Source: Perognathus longimembris pacificus (taxonomy: Eukaryota > Chordata > Mammalia > Rodentia > Heteromyidae). From it: DNA of 64,000 bases. Positions within the stretch are counted from its first letter, which is position 1; every line of letters begins with the position of its first letter. Shown in pieces: positions 1 to 10,240 of this stretch. The DNA lies in assembly GCF_023159225.1 (NCBI RefSeq), contig NC_063162.1, positions 89,309,438 to 89,373,437 on the forward strand, read 5' to 3'. Under the pieces are notes generated by a model. That model did not search any database. It was given only the letters and a program-made list of their open reading frames with translations, and was not told where the DNA came from. A program made the position numbers and the translations under genes.

Positions 1-1182
1 GGCTTCTATTTCTGGAGAGCCAGAAATCTCCTATCAGTAAATCTCTCTGGCAGTGTTTAAAGTTCACGGTGTCTGTTTAGTTCCTAACCACTTAAATGTT
101 TTAAAACTTAAATATCTTCCATATTAAAGTTTGGAAGGAAAAATGGCTTTGCCATTTAGATGTCTTTGTGACCCTAGCTAAGTGACTTCACTTTGTGTCA
201 TGCAGGGCTAGAACAGAATCTGGTGAAGTTAGCAATGCCCTGTAGCTCTAATAGTTATAGCAATGTCTTCTCTTTTTACCTTCATTTACCTTAGTCACAA
301 TCTTGGGACTCTTATTTGCGATTCTTGAAGGCACACAAAATAGAAGAACAAACTAAAATCCACAAGGGGAATTTATCGGCTCAGAGAACTTAGTGGCTCA
401 GAGAATGTGCAGTTGAACATCTTCAGCAGTAGTAAGAGAAGACCTCTGTGGAGACAATCCCAGCAAAAGCATTAGTGAGGGATCTGGTTGGGAGGGATGA
501 AAGTCCCCTCTCCCAGCACAGGGACAATGACAGTCATGAGGGAATGTAGAAATGTCATGTTAGTCCCATGCTACGACACATGAGCCAAGGCGCTTGTATC
601 TACCTAGAAAACCAGCAGAGAGGAGAAGCACTGCTGGGCAGAGAGAGTACCACATGCCACCACAGGAAGAATTTCCTGACCTCAAGAGTTAGAGTATAAG
701 TGCCAGCCTTGATGTTATGCCAGTAGGAATCCTGAAGACCACAAGCCAACCCAGTCCTCAACAGTAAGCTTCAGCCTCATGAGAATGAAGATGTGCTGTG
801 TAAACAGGCATGCTAGTAGAATGGTAATATAAAGGGAAAACTTTGATGAACCATCCAGGGATTCAGGTTAAAGTATTAAAGTGTTATTTATTTCATCATT
901 TGTTGTTTGAGATATACAAAGTTTTATATATTTATACATTTATTAGTATATAAATTATAATAAAAATTTGATATAAATTATGTAAAGCATAGTATATAGT
1001 TATAGTTTTATATTATAAATACTACATAAAACTTGATATTACTGTTTAGTTAGAATTTTTAGTTTTACTTTCAGAAAATGTTATTTTTTTAAATGCTAAG
1101 AAAATGAGAAGGAAGGCAATACTTAGCCTTAACTATTTCTTCTAGTCTTAAAGATTCTCTTGTTTGGTAAGGTTTTTGTTTG
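1..1182. other. Unique AT-rich noncoding sequence
   Basis: No open frame, splice-bounded exon or young repeat is visible here. The stretch 900-1060 is very AT-rich, with many TATA-like words but no promoter context. It is most likely intron or intergenic DNA of the gene whose exons lie at 19152 and 32028. Confidence 0.5.
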
Positions 1183-1195
1183 TTTGTTTTCTTTT

Positions 1196-1416
1196 TGTCT
1201 CAGTAATGGGGCTTGAACTCAAGGCCTGGGCACTGTCCTTAACCTGTTTTACTCAAGGCTAGCACTCTATCACTTGAGCCACAGCTCCACTTCCATTTTT
1301 TGGTGATTAATTGGAAATAAGAGCCACACAGACTTTCCTTCCTGGGCTGGCTTTGAACCTTTATCCTTAGATCCTGAGTAGCTAGGGTTATAGACATGAG
1401 CTACTAGTGCCTGGCA
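1196..1416 (-). repeat. B1-Geo dimeric SINE
   Basis: On the minus strand a B1-like left half ('gctactcaggatc' region) is followed by the Geo right half with 'gagccactaag' and 'gagttcaagcc' counterparts. On the plus strand this reads 'ggggcttgaactcaaggcc', 'cacttgagccacagctcc', 'attggaaataagag' and 'gagtagctagggtt'. It is an old, diverged copy with no clear target-site duplication. Confidence 0.85.
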
Positions 1417-1496
1417 TTTTTAAAAAGTAATTATTTTGAATCTTATTTTCAAAGAACATACTCTTCATCATCTTTGAGATCTATATTCAATTTTTT

Positions 1497-1725
1497 AAAA
1501 TTTTGTTTATTTTTTTGTTGTAAAGGTGATGAACAGGGATTTAGAACTACATAAGTATGGTAATGAGTACATTTCTTTTTAAGCACTGTTACCCCTCCTT
1601 CATTTTCACCTACTTACTCTTCCCTGCTCCCCTCATCCCCAAGTTGTAAAGTTCATTTCGAGCATAGTGTCTAGTGAGTATCTTTGTCACATTAGTTCAT
1701 CCTTTGTCCTGCTGTTAGGCATTTG
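1497..1725 (-). mobile_element. L1 3'-end fragment (old copy)
   Basis: The order 'ttgtaaaggtgatgaacaggg', 'gagtacatttctttt', a C-rich stretch and 'aagttgtaaagttcattt' matches the minus-strand 3' UTR of the better preserved L1 copies at 26800, 27799 and 34345. Only the last about 230 bp are present, and divergence is high. Confidence 0.6.
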
Positions 1726-2239
1726 TAATGGATGAATGATTTCAACACCGCTTACTGTTGTTTTCCATGAGGTTGAATTTTGTGTAGAACTTTCTGGTAG
1801 GCAACCCAAGGATCTGTTGATCTTAATGAGCCCCTTAGTCAATGTGAGACTTTTTAATCACCTGTCTCATCCTTTCAGGTCAACTGCTAGTAACCCGCAC
1901 TGGCCACCAGTAACACATTGTAGAAAACTGATTTGTGGCCCTTCTCTTAAGTACTTGTAAGACTAGGAATCAAGGTGCTCCAACATGGGGCATTTATGAA
2001 GTCTGAGGACTGACCTAATAGAAAAGTCACCTTATTTCAACTTCAGACACATTGCAAAGGAGATACTCATGTTGCTTTGTCATAAGATGATAGTGACTGA
2101 CTTTTTTAAACCTTCCCTTTTGTGCTTTTAGAAGAGAAAACTTGAACACTTTTGGAATTGCTCCTACTTTTATGATCCTCCCCATTTTTACCTTTATTTC
2201 TAATTGATAGTCTTCTTACACTATAGTGCTAGTTTTTTC

Positions 2240-2419
2240 TTGGCTGCCCTGAGGTTTGAACTCAGGGCCTTATGATTGCTAGGCAAGCACTTTATCAGTT
2301 GAGCCATGTCTCCATCCTTTTTTTTTTTTTTATCTAGGGCCAGCCTTGAACTAAGATCCTCCTACCCATGCTTCCTATGTAGCTGGGATTATAGACACAT
2401 ACTACCATGCCCACCCAGC
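2240..2419 (-). repeat. ID-like plus B1-like SINE
   Basis: The plus strand shows 'ggtttgaactcagggcc', 'ctaggcaagcactttatcagttgagcc', a T-rich joint and then a B1 head in reverse ('gtagctgggattatagac'). This is an ID-type tRNA-derived unit joined to a B1-like monomer, inserted on the minus strand and well diverged. Confidence 0.7.
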
Positions 2420-2642
2420 TCCTTTACCACTATATCTTACTTTATTCTGATACTTTTGTAGGCATATTGCTTGTATATAGAAGAGCTCATGTCAAAATGA
2501 GACTTTAGAGTTGACATTCATAAAATTAAAGGCTGGCAAAGACAGACTCATTTGCTAGTAAAATTACTGCTTTCTCAAACTTCTATCTTTCTAAGGCATT
2601 GTGATGATGATGGTTGTTGTTATTATTATTACACATTTTATT

Positions 2643-2883
2643 TGTGTATGTGTGTGTCACTATTGGACTTTGAGCTCAGGGCCTTACATTGTTGCTTTGG
2701 CTTTTTAATCTCAAGACTAGTATTCTACCACTTGAGCCACATTTCTATTTCTATCTTTTGGCTAGTTAATTGGAGATAAGAGTCTCTAACATTTGTCTCT
2801 CCAGGCTGGCTTTGCATCTGAATGCTCAGATTTTAGTATCTTGAGTAAGTGGGACTACAGATATGAGCCATCAGTGCCCACCT
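2643..2883 (-). repeat. B1-Geo SINE with short TG tail
   Basis: Minus-strand copy. 'ttgagctcagggcc', 'ccacttgagccac', 'ttaattggagataagagtct' and 'atgagccatcagtgccca' appear in the expected order. A short TG run at 2643-2657 abuts its 3' tail. Confidence 0.8.
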
Positions 2884-3917
2884 TGTGATAATTTTTTCTG
2901 GAAAAAATGTAAATGTTCTTAAGACTAAAAGCTATAGTGATCTTCTCTTAAGTGATTGTTTTCCCTCTAGTTTGCTGGTGCTCTAATTCTGAATGCAAAT
3001 ACTACTTTGTAACAGAAGTCTGTTGGCTGTCGGAAAAAAGATTGTGCTTATTTATTTAATTATTTATTTACTGGTATCTTCAATCTCATCAATTTTCCCA
3101 AGACTTTCATGGCCTTCTTCAAAGGTAGCACCTGTGTTCGCTCAGAGTTGACGTTTCCACAGTGTTTGCTTGTGTCCTGTCCCTTTCCTTTGCCTCTTCC
3201 TGCATGCTTTACCTGCCAGCAGCACCCACCACGCTCAACTGTGATCCACCCAGGCCTGGCAATCATCTCCTAACCCCACTGAATGTCTTATTTAGGGTGT
3301 GTCAACCAAGAGTAGAGTGGTGTTGTTTGTTTTCCCCTTATATAATCAGTGAAACATTCTTGTCGTCCTGATTGATGGATGATTAGGAAGTCTTCAATTC
3401 AGGTCTTTCCCACATATATAAATGTGCATTCACATCTGATCTTATACATTCAAATCTGATCTTCACCAGTGCATATTCTTACTGAGCAGTCATCAGTTCA
3501 ATGGATGACAGGTTGTTGCAGCTTTCCTTTTTATTTTTTAAATGGCACAGAACAATAAAAAGAGTCTTGAAATAGTAATTATCAGTGCAGTGAAAAGTTA
3601 ACAGGTGTTTGAAAATGCAGACCTCTTATACTGAAGAAAATAATAGCACTCATAGAACCCAGAAATAATTGAAAATGCATGCATCAGATGCTTTATAAAT
3701 TTTCCTGACTTTCCCACTGAGATGCAAAGAAAATTGCCTTCAAGGAAAAAAACTCCCGTGACACTATCTCTTGTAATTGGAGCTATTAAGTCTAAATGAT
3801 AAATAACCATTCAGTGCGTAGTATAAAATAAAATAGCCCAATATACTGATTTCTTGTGAATTGTAAAAGATCTGGGAGTACCAAGTAGAGGAAAGATTAT
3901 TATTTCTTAACTTTCTT

Positions 3918-4003
3918 TTTTTATTGTCAAAATGAAGTACAGAGGGGTTTCAGTTTCACATGTAAGGCAGTGAGTACATTTCTTATCCAACTTGTTTCAG
4001 AAT
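3918..4003 (-). mobile_element. L1 3'-terminal fragment
   Basis: 'ttattgtcaaaatgaagtac', 'gaggggtttcagtttcac' and 'acatttcttatccaacttg' repeat the first 85 bp of the L1 3' UTR seen at 26820-26900. It is extremely 5'-truncated. Confidence 0.65.
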
Positions 4004-4078
4004 TAAGTAAATTAGAAAGCAAGGTAAATGATTTTCTTTTTCATTCTTCAATGTGGTCATGACCATAAAGATAAGTGA

Positions 4079-4300
4079 CTGAGCTGGGCACTGGTAGCTC
4101 ACACTAATCCTAGTTATGAGATTTAAGGATTGCAGTTTGAAGATAACCCAAGCAGACAAATCTGTGGAACACTTATCTCCAGTTAACCAGCAAAAACCTG
4201 GAAGTGGAAGTATGGTTCAAGTCATAAAGCGCCAGTCTTGAGTGGAAAGAGCCAAGCTTTTTGAGGGAAGCCTTGAGTTCAACCTCAGTACCAGCATGCA

Positions 4301-4368
<68 letters not shown>

Positions 4369-4370
4369 AG
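4079..4370 (+). repeat. B1-Geo SINE with (CT)n(CA)n tail
   Basis: The body at 4083-4300 reads 'gctgggcactggtagctcac', 'cttatctccagttaaccagc' and 'ccttgagttcaacctcagtacc'. It is followed by (CT)n at 4301-4325 and (CA)n at 4325-4364. The 7 bp word TAAGTGA occurs at 4072-4078 and 4371-4377, so the duplication brackets SINE plus microsatellite. Confidence 0.85.
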
Positions 4371-4929
4371 TAAGTGAAATTGATTTGCTAATGAAATGAA
4401 TAATTATAACCAAAAGAGAATGTATTCCAGGATGCTATATTGTAGAGAATGTCAAAGCACCTCATTGAGTATGTCCAGGACCATGATTTTATCTATTCAA
4501 ATTCCTGTTTGTTATTGCCTATCTTGTATACACAAAAGTAAACCCTGAGGAACCAGATGCCTGTGGGTTAGATCAGGGAGGTGGTTGGTTATAAGGCAGT
4601 GAGAGACACTGAATCAAGTTTTCTAGTTGAAAACTAAGAATTGGCTTCTAGCATTGCAGCTCCTGGGAACATGTTTTCTATAAGGCAGCTCAATGAGTAT
4701 AATGAGAATGCCCTGTGCATAAATTCAATATTAGGTTTACACCCAAGGTCAAATGAAAGTTAATGACCATTTGCACACCAGAGATCCACAACTCACATTT
4801 TTATTTCTTTCTCATAATGACAAAAAGGGAGAGCAATTTATATTTAAATTGATTTAAATTTCAAAGCATAAACACAGAGGTCTCTCTGGTCCCTCCTCTC
4901 CCTGCCCCCCCCCCCCCGGCCTTTTTTTG

Positions 4930-5380
4930 TTAGTGAATGTCCTGGCACATCTCAACTTTCATAAAAAATGAAGTCCCATCACATTCCAACTCCCTAGTGC
5001 TGATAGCTTTTTGTTGTCTCTTGAACTTTCCTGTTCTCCCCTGCTGGGTTAGTAACATCAAATCAGAAGCCAGCAAGGCAATCAGGGCCACTTTATTTAA
5101 TGATTTAGGTTTTGCATTTGTTGAGCTAATTAGCTGATTGAAGCAACTAATGGGCATCTTTAATACACTGTTGACTGGGCAGCCTCTCCCTGCAGTCTGC
5201 CAGCTCCTTTGTTCTCAGTCCTCTGGGGAGTGGGAGCTGCTTCCCAGATCAACACATGATATATGGCACCCAGCATTTGGAGGCAGGACCTCAGAGGTCA
5301 TTGTACTAATTACCAGGTGCCCCAAGCAGGCCATGCATCCACTTAAAATTCTGCATCTGACATCACTTTAAAACAATAAA
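4930..5380. promoter_or_regulatory. Candidate conserved noncoding element
   Basis: This non-repetitive block is rich in homeodomain-type cores (TAATTAG near 5130, TAAT and ATTA repeats at 5095-5165) and looks less decayed than its surroundings. Both strands are open over 4937-5137, but neither frame has exon borders, so I do not call it coding. This is inference from composition only. Confidence 0.25.
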
Positions 5381-6404
5381 TAAGTAATTATAAAAAATTC
5401 TGCATCTGACTAATTCTATGCCTATAAACCAAGGTTTACATTTCTGGTGTCTTTTGGGTATCTGGACCAGGGTGAAAATGGAGATTGTTCATAATTCACT
5501 TTTAGAATTTGCGATTCCTCTCGCCACTTCTCTGTGCATCCCTTTGGTACCAAGTAAAAGCAATCTGTAGATGTTTTAAAATATTAAAATAAAAATATTT
5601 AAGGAAGTATTAGAAGGCGATCATATAATTAAAAGGAAAACTGTATTAATGGCTAAAATTATCTCTCTTAGGTACTAAAATATTCCTTAAGAAGAATTCT
5701 TGTTTCATGCTGTGTTTATGAAGTTACTAAATTCTTCAGTCCAGTAAATTTAGTAGTCTCCACCAAAACGCAGCAGTTTGGGGAGTGCAGTCAGGAAATG
5801 CAACTCCTACACTTTATGTATTGCCCTTGATGGGTCATCTTAGTCCTGTGTCCTTTCTTTATAAAAGGAAAAGGTAGGTTTGATTGATGACTGGAGAGCC
5901 AAGTTTGGCCTGAAGGTTAGATCTGAGGCACCAAATCCTAGGAAGTCCTCCTATATCAATCCCATAATGCTTTCTCCTCCATACATTTACAGGAATCATA
6001 GTTGCAGCTAATATAATATCTTTCCCCAGCCTATTTATTTCGTTGACTTTTTTCCTTGATGAAAATCAACTGAAAGCTTTCTTTCTCCTTCCCTCTGCTA
6101 TCCTTCCCCCCCGCCCCAAGACTTTTTGCTGTCATTTGTATTGGCAAGTAAGAGCCATCAAGGGAAATCTTTGTCCAGGCCCTATGACCCAGCTATTGTC
6201 CCTCACTCATCACATTAAAAGTCTAATTGTATAAAGAGCCATGAAAATGGATCTGCTCTAGGTAACACTAAAAATGATATGAACACAGAATGTGTGACTG
6301 TGAGAAAACAATGCTTTGTAGCATTGTCTCCCAGAAATCTCCTGGGAGAAGTAATGCTTATGGTGAAAGTGAAATGTTCTTCATGTATTTTTATTTTTAT
6401 TTTT

Positions 6405-6631
6405 TGTTTAGGGCTAATACTGAAGCTTGAACTCCAGGTTAACTTTTTCACTCAAGTCCGGAGCTCTACCATTTGAGTTACAGTTCCACATCTAGCTTTT
6501 TGCTGGTCGATTGGAGATAAGAGTACCAAGGATTTTTCTTCATGGACTGACTTTAAATTTGATCCTTAGATCTCAACCTCTTGAGTAGTTATGATTTACA
6601 GGTGTGAGCCGCCAGCACCTGGCTTTTTCTC

Positions 6632-6673
<42 letters not shown>
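6405..6673 (-). repeat. B1-Geo SINE with (TG)n at its 5' side
   Basis: Minus-strand copy with 'gaagcttgaactccagg', 'ctctaccatttgagttacagt', 'cgattggagataagag' and 'gtgtgagccgccagcacctgg' at 6405-6626. A (TG)n array at 6634-6673 follows on the B1 side. This is the one clear case in the window where the array is not at the 3' tail. Confidence 0.8.
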
Positions 6674-6676
<3 letters not shown>

Positions 6677-6955
6677 AATAGCATTTGAGAGTTTCTGAAT
6701 CAAACTATTTTGTATGTAGCTCTAGCTACTTGCATTCTTCCAGTAGGTTATAAGACATGTCTTCTAACGCTGCCATCCATTGTTTGGGATCTGTTGGCTG
6801 ATGAGATTGATGATGGATGTTTTCCTCCTAGAGCCAATGAAGGCTTGTGTTATATAATTTTATCTTAAGCAGTACATTTCAACATTCAGTGTTTTTGTTT
6901 GGAGATATGGAAACAAAGTTCTTCCTAGATGAAACAAATTTTCGCTTTTGGAAAG

Positions 6956-7110
6956 CAGTGGACCTCAATTTGAATTTGCATAACAATTACCTGCATCACT
7001 GTTAATGGTGCTAATTCCTAGGTTCTGCCTCTAGGGCTTTCATTTAAGTGAGGATTGAGGCCCTGGCATCTGGATTTTTAATCAGCTTTTATTTAGCCCT
7101 AGGTGGCTTA
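6956..7110. mobile_element. MER5-like hAT fragment
   Basis: The stretch 'cagtggacctcaatttg', 'ttgcataacaattacctgc' and 'gcatctggatttttaatcag' follows the layout of MER5-type nonautonomous hAT elements. It is a diverged, ancient copy, and terminal repeats cannot be confirmed by eye. Confidence 0.4.
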
Positions 7111-8371
7111 AATGGGAGACAGTGACACATTCATAGAAAAGTCTGTATGAGCTGCAGACTCCAAGAGTGGCATTTGCTGGTCTAATGAATCAAGCATGGT
7201 TGAGAGAATTCAAAATATATTCAATACTTAGGTTATGAACTCATTAACTGGAGGATTGCCCGACTATTTAGAGTTTCTCTACCTGAATAGAGGCCCCCAT
7301 GAGGATTACAGAATTATAAGGCTTCCATGACATTGGCAGTAAAAACTTAATAATGAAGAGAATTATTTCTAGCTTTTATGTGATGGGCAGTCAGGTTATG
7401 CATGTTTTCTGACTGTAGGTTCTACATGAAATCTACCAAGAAGACATTTTTTGGAGCTGATTTGCACTGGTATAAGGAAAAATGGATTCTAGCTTGGTGT
7501 CACTTAGGTGCCCTTGAGCCAAAGCTGTGACATTCTGTGTCGAAGTAAAACTAAAGGACTGGCTTTTGTTCTTTTGTCTGGAAGTGGTTAGCTTAGATGT
7601 CTTGTGAAGACCTATTAAAATCAATTGAAGTTTATACTGCATCATGTTATTGTTTTCTGGTAGAAGAATGATGGAATTTTGAGATTAAGGTTAGAAAAGA
7701 TGGCAATTTGTATTTTCCTTAATTCTAGAGACCTCCTTAATTCTTTCCTTAATTCTAGATACAATGTCACCTTAGCTCTGTACTTCCTAATTTTCCCCAT
7801 TTTGATCTTTATTTTTGTCTAGATGTGTTTGAAAGGCTCATCTTCTGTGTCTTATACAGGGAAATCTTACACAGCAACTCAAGTTTATCACCAACAGGAA
7901 GAAAGCAATTCTCTCTACCCAATGCAGGGGAAGGAGGATTCAGGGGAAGTAGGGATGTCAGTCATCCATGGCAGGAGCCCATTTTGCTGACTGGAGGAGT
8001 GCAGGACTGTCTCAGCAGTCAGCAGGGGTGGGGTGTTCACCTGGACTGGCAGGCCTCCTGGGTGCTGAGGCAGCATATTTTGTGTGCTGCCCCTGACTCC
8101 AAGCACCTTGGGCTTTCCAGATTTGAGTCATTACTGAAACACAGACCAAAGAATTACAAATTCACATTATTTGTACCTAAATCTGAGTTTGAAGTCACTT
8201 TTTGTAGCGTTGTCTACATAAGCCAACTGACTGTATGATCAGTCTTGTAACCAAATTAACAGTCTCATAATCTATGGCTTGTGTGAGCCTTCAAAATACA
8301 TAGACTTATTTGAGCGGAAATATGACTCAGTGCCTTTGACTTGGATTTGAAAAATATTCACAGTAGACTTT

Positions 8372-8617
8372 GTGTGTGTGTGTGTGTGTGTTTGTGTGTG
8401 TGTGTGCAATGCCTTGGACTCAGGGCCTGGGTACTGTCCCTGAGCTTTTTTGCTTAAGGGTAATACTCTGCCACAGCTCCACTTCTGGCTTTGTGGGTAG
8501 TTAACTGGAAGTAAGAGTCTCACAATCTTTCCTGCCCCTGCTGACTTCAAACTGTGATCCTCAGATCTCAGCCTTCTGAGTAGCTAGTATTACAGGCATG
8601 AGCCATCAGCACCCAGC
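8372..8617 (-). repeat. B1-Geo SINE with (TG)n tail and TSD
   Basis: The body at 8407-8617 is a minus-strand dimer ('ggactcagggcctggg', 'gttaactggaagtaagagtctc', 'ggcatgagccatcagcacccag'). Its 3' tail is the TG array 8372-8406. Near-identical 13-mers (one mismatch) CACAGTAGACTTT at 8359-8371 and CACAATAGACTTT at 8618-8630 flank the pair as a target-site duplication. Confidence 0.9.
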
Positions 8618-8644
8618 CACAATAGACTTTTTTGTATTAAAAAT

Positions 8645-9254
8645 ATGTGTAAATGATGGGGCATACAAAATATCTACATGCAAAAGAATAAAGTAGGACC
8701 TTTAGATCATACTATATTCAAAAACAACTCAAAATGGATGGAACACTTAAATGTAAGAACTGGAACTACTAAGGTGAAACACAAGGAAAGCTTAGCAATG
8801 ACTGTTTTTATTAATATAGCCACAAAAGCTTAAGAAAAGTAGAAGTAGACAACTGAGATTTCATCCATCTACAAATCTTTACACATCAAAGGAAATAATT
8901 CATAATAAAGAGACAAAGTAGATAATGGGAGAAAATATTTACAGGTTTGGAGAACATTGTGCTAAACAAAATAAGTGAGGTGCAGAAATATACATACATC
9001 ATGTTTTCACTTTCATGTAGCAATTTTTTTAAAAAATAAAGTCACATCTAAAGCAGTAGAAAGAATGATGGTTACTAGAGGCGTGGGAAGGGAGATATAT
9101 GGGAATATGTTGACAAAATTGTATAAAATTTTAGACAGAAGGAATAAGTTTTTGAGCTCTATAGTACAACATGGTGATCATGGCTGATAGTAATGCATTA
9201 TGTATTTCAAAATTCCTAAAAGAACATTTGCTAACAGAATATTTGGTAACTTGA
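8645..9254 (+). mobile_element. Ancient L1 (L1M-type), 5' portion
   Basis: Plus-strand decayed ORF2 ('caactcaaaatggatgg', 'cacttaaatgtaagaac', 'atgggagaaaatatttac') is followed by a typical old L1 3' UTR ('tgctaaacaaaataag', 'catgttttcactttcatg', 'agaatgatggttactagagg'). Frames carry many stops. A DNA transposon interrupts it and it resumes at 10005. Confidence 0.7.
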
Positions 9255-9256
9255 TA

Positions 9257-10002
9257 CAGTCATTCCACAGTGTACATAGGTATACAGTCTACTCTCCATG
9301 TTATCAGGGTCCACGTTTGTGGATTCAGCCAAGTATAGATCAAATATATTTTTTTCAAAAAAAAATTCAGAAAGTAGAGCACACATGTGGCAAACTTCCG
9401 TTATATGAGCTACTTGGGAGGCAGAGGTAGGAGCATTAAAGCCTGATGCTGGCTTGGGAAAAGTACAAGACTCCATCTGTAAAATAAACTAAAAGCACTG
9501 AGTGGGCATGGCTTAAGTGCTGTAGCACCCTCCTGAATTCAATCACCAGTACTCCCAAGGAAAGCAACGGAAAAGAAAGGAAAGGAGAAAGGAGAAAGGA
9601 AAGGAAAGGAAGACAAAACTCCAAAACCCCCAAATTTCCCACTCATGGTAAATGGAGTAAGTGAAGTGATGTGGAGCTCTACCTGCCACAGCCTGCCACC
9701 ATTCCACAGACCCATGTCTCCCCAGCCCTGGCCACGTCATTCACACATGCTGTCCTTAAGCTACTATGGGCAATGGTAGTGTTTGTACTGAACAGATCTT
9801 CACAATCTGTCCTTACTCCTTAGACAATGCAGGATGATGAATATAGTATAAGTAATCTTGTGGTGACTTGAAGTATATGCTTCTGTGCATATGCTTGCTT
9901 CTGTGAAAATATGCCATATTTTACATAGGACCTTGAGGCCCTCAAGTTTTGGTATACACTGAGATTCCTAGAACCAGTCCCCTCTCATCCATAGTATGAT
10001 TG
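9257..10002 (-). mobile_element. MER2-like Tigger DNA transposon
   Basis: The right end read on the minus strand ('gagaggggactggttctagg', 'gtataccaaaacttgagg') matches the start of MER2-type Tigger elements. The left end ('gtttgtggattcagcc') matches the other terminus. TA dinucleotides at 9255-9256 and 10003-10004 fit the Tigger target duplication. It lies inside the L1 and is itself interrupted by a SINE at about 9383-9612. Confidence 0.6.
9383..9612 (+). repeat. B1-like SINE with purine-rich tail
   Basis: 'gagctacttgggaggcagagg' marks the B1-like head. 'gggcatggcttaagtgctgtag' and 'gaattcaatcaccagtact' form the right part, followed by a (GGAAA)n-like tail at 9565-9612. It sits inside the MER2-like element, giving three nested insertions. 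Confidence 0.65.
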
Positions 10003-10004
10003 TA

Positions 10005-10103
10005 CAGTTAGTAATATAAAATTATTCTACAATATGCAAATACCAAAATATCAGCTTGTACCCCTTGAAAATATACAATTGTTACTCAATAATTAATATT
10101 TTT
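10005..10103 (+). mobile_element. Ancient L1, 3' remnant
   Basis: 'ataccaaaatatcagcttgt', 'accccttgaaaatatacaatt' and 'ttactcaataattaa' form the very 3' end of the L1 that starts at 8645, displaced by the DNA transposon. Confidence 0.55.
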
Positions 10104-10240
10104 AGGCAGGGGCAAGCCACTTTATTGAGGCTCAGAGGTAGGGAGGGGTTGAAAGGCACTGGACAGTGAGCTTTGGCATCCTTGACAGTGCAGGCCCTTT
10201 CTGTGCTCATGGTCTCCTATTAATTTAAATTTTGAGCTAA
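10104..10240 (-). pseudogene. Possible processed-transcript 3' end
   Basis: On the minus strand a GC-richer stretch runs through 'cacagaaagggcctgcac' and 'tgagcctcaataaagtggc' to 'ccctgcct' followed by AAAAA. A polyadenylation signal (AATAAA, plus-strand positions 10121-10126) lies about 17 bases before the A run. This resembles the retroposed 3' UTR end of some mRNA. I do not recognise the parent gene and saw no clean target-site duplication. Confidence 0.25.

Noticed and set aside
900..1060. TATA-rich stretch as a possible promoter
   Set aside because: No CpG enrichment, first exon or initiator context. The whole block is simply AT-rich.
4301..4364. Regular tandem repeats that could suggest a CRISPR-like array
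   Set aside because: They are simple CT/CA microsatellites in a mammalian SINE tail, with no spacers.
7825..8238. 137-codon plus-strand open frame
   Set aside because: No splice or promoter context and no recognisable motif. The opposite strand is open over part of it as well, as expected by chance in GC-richer DNA.
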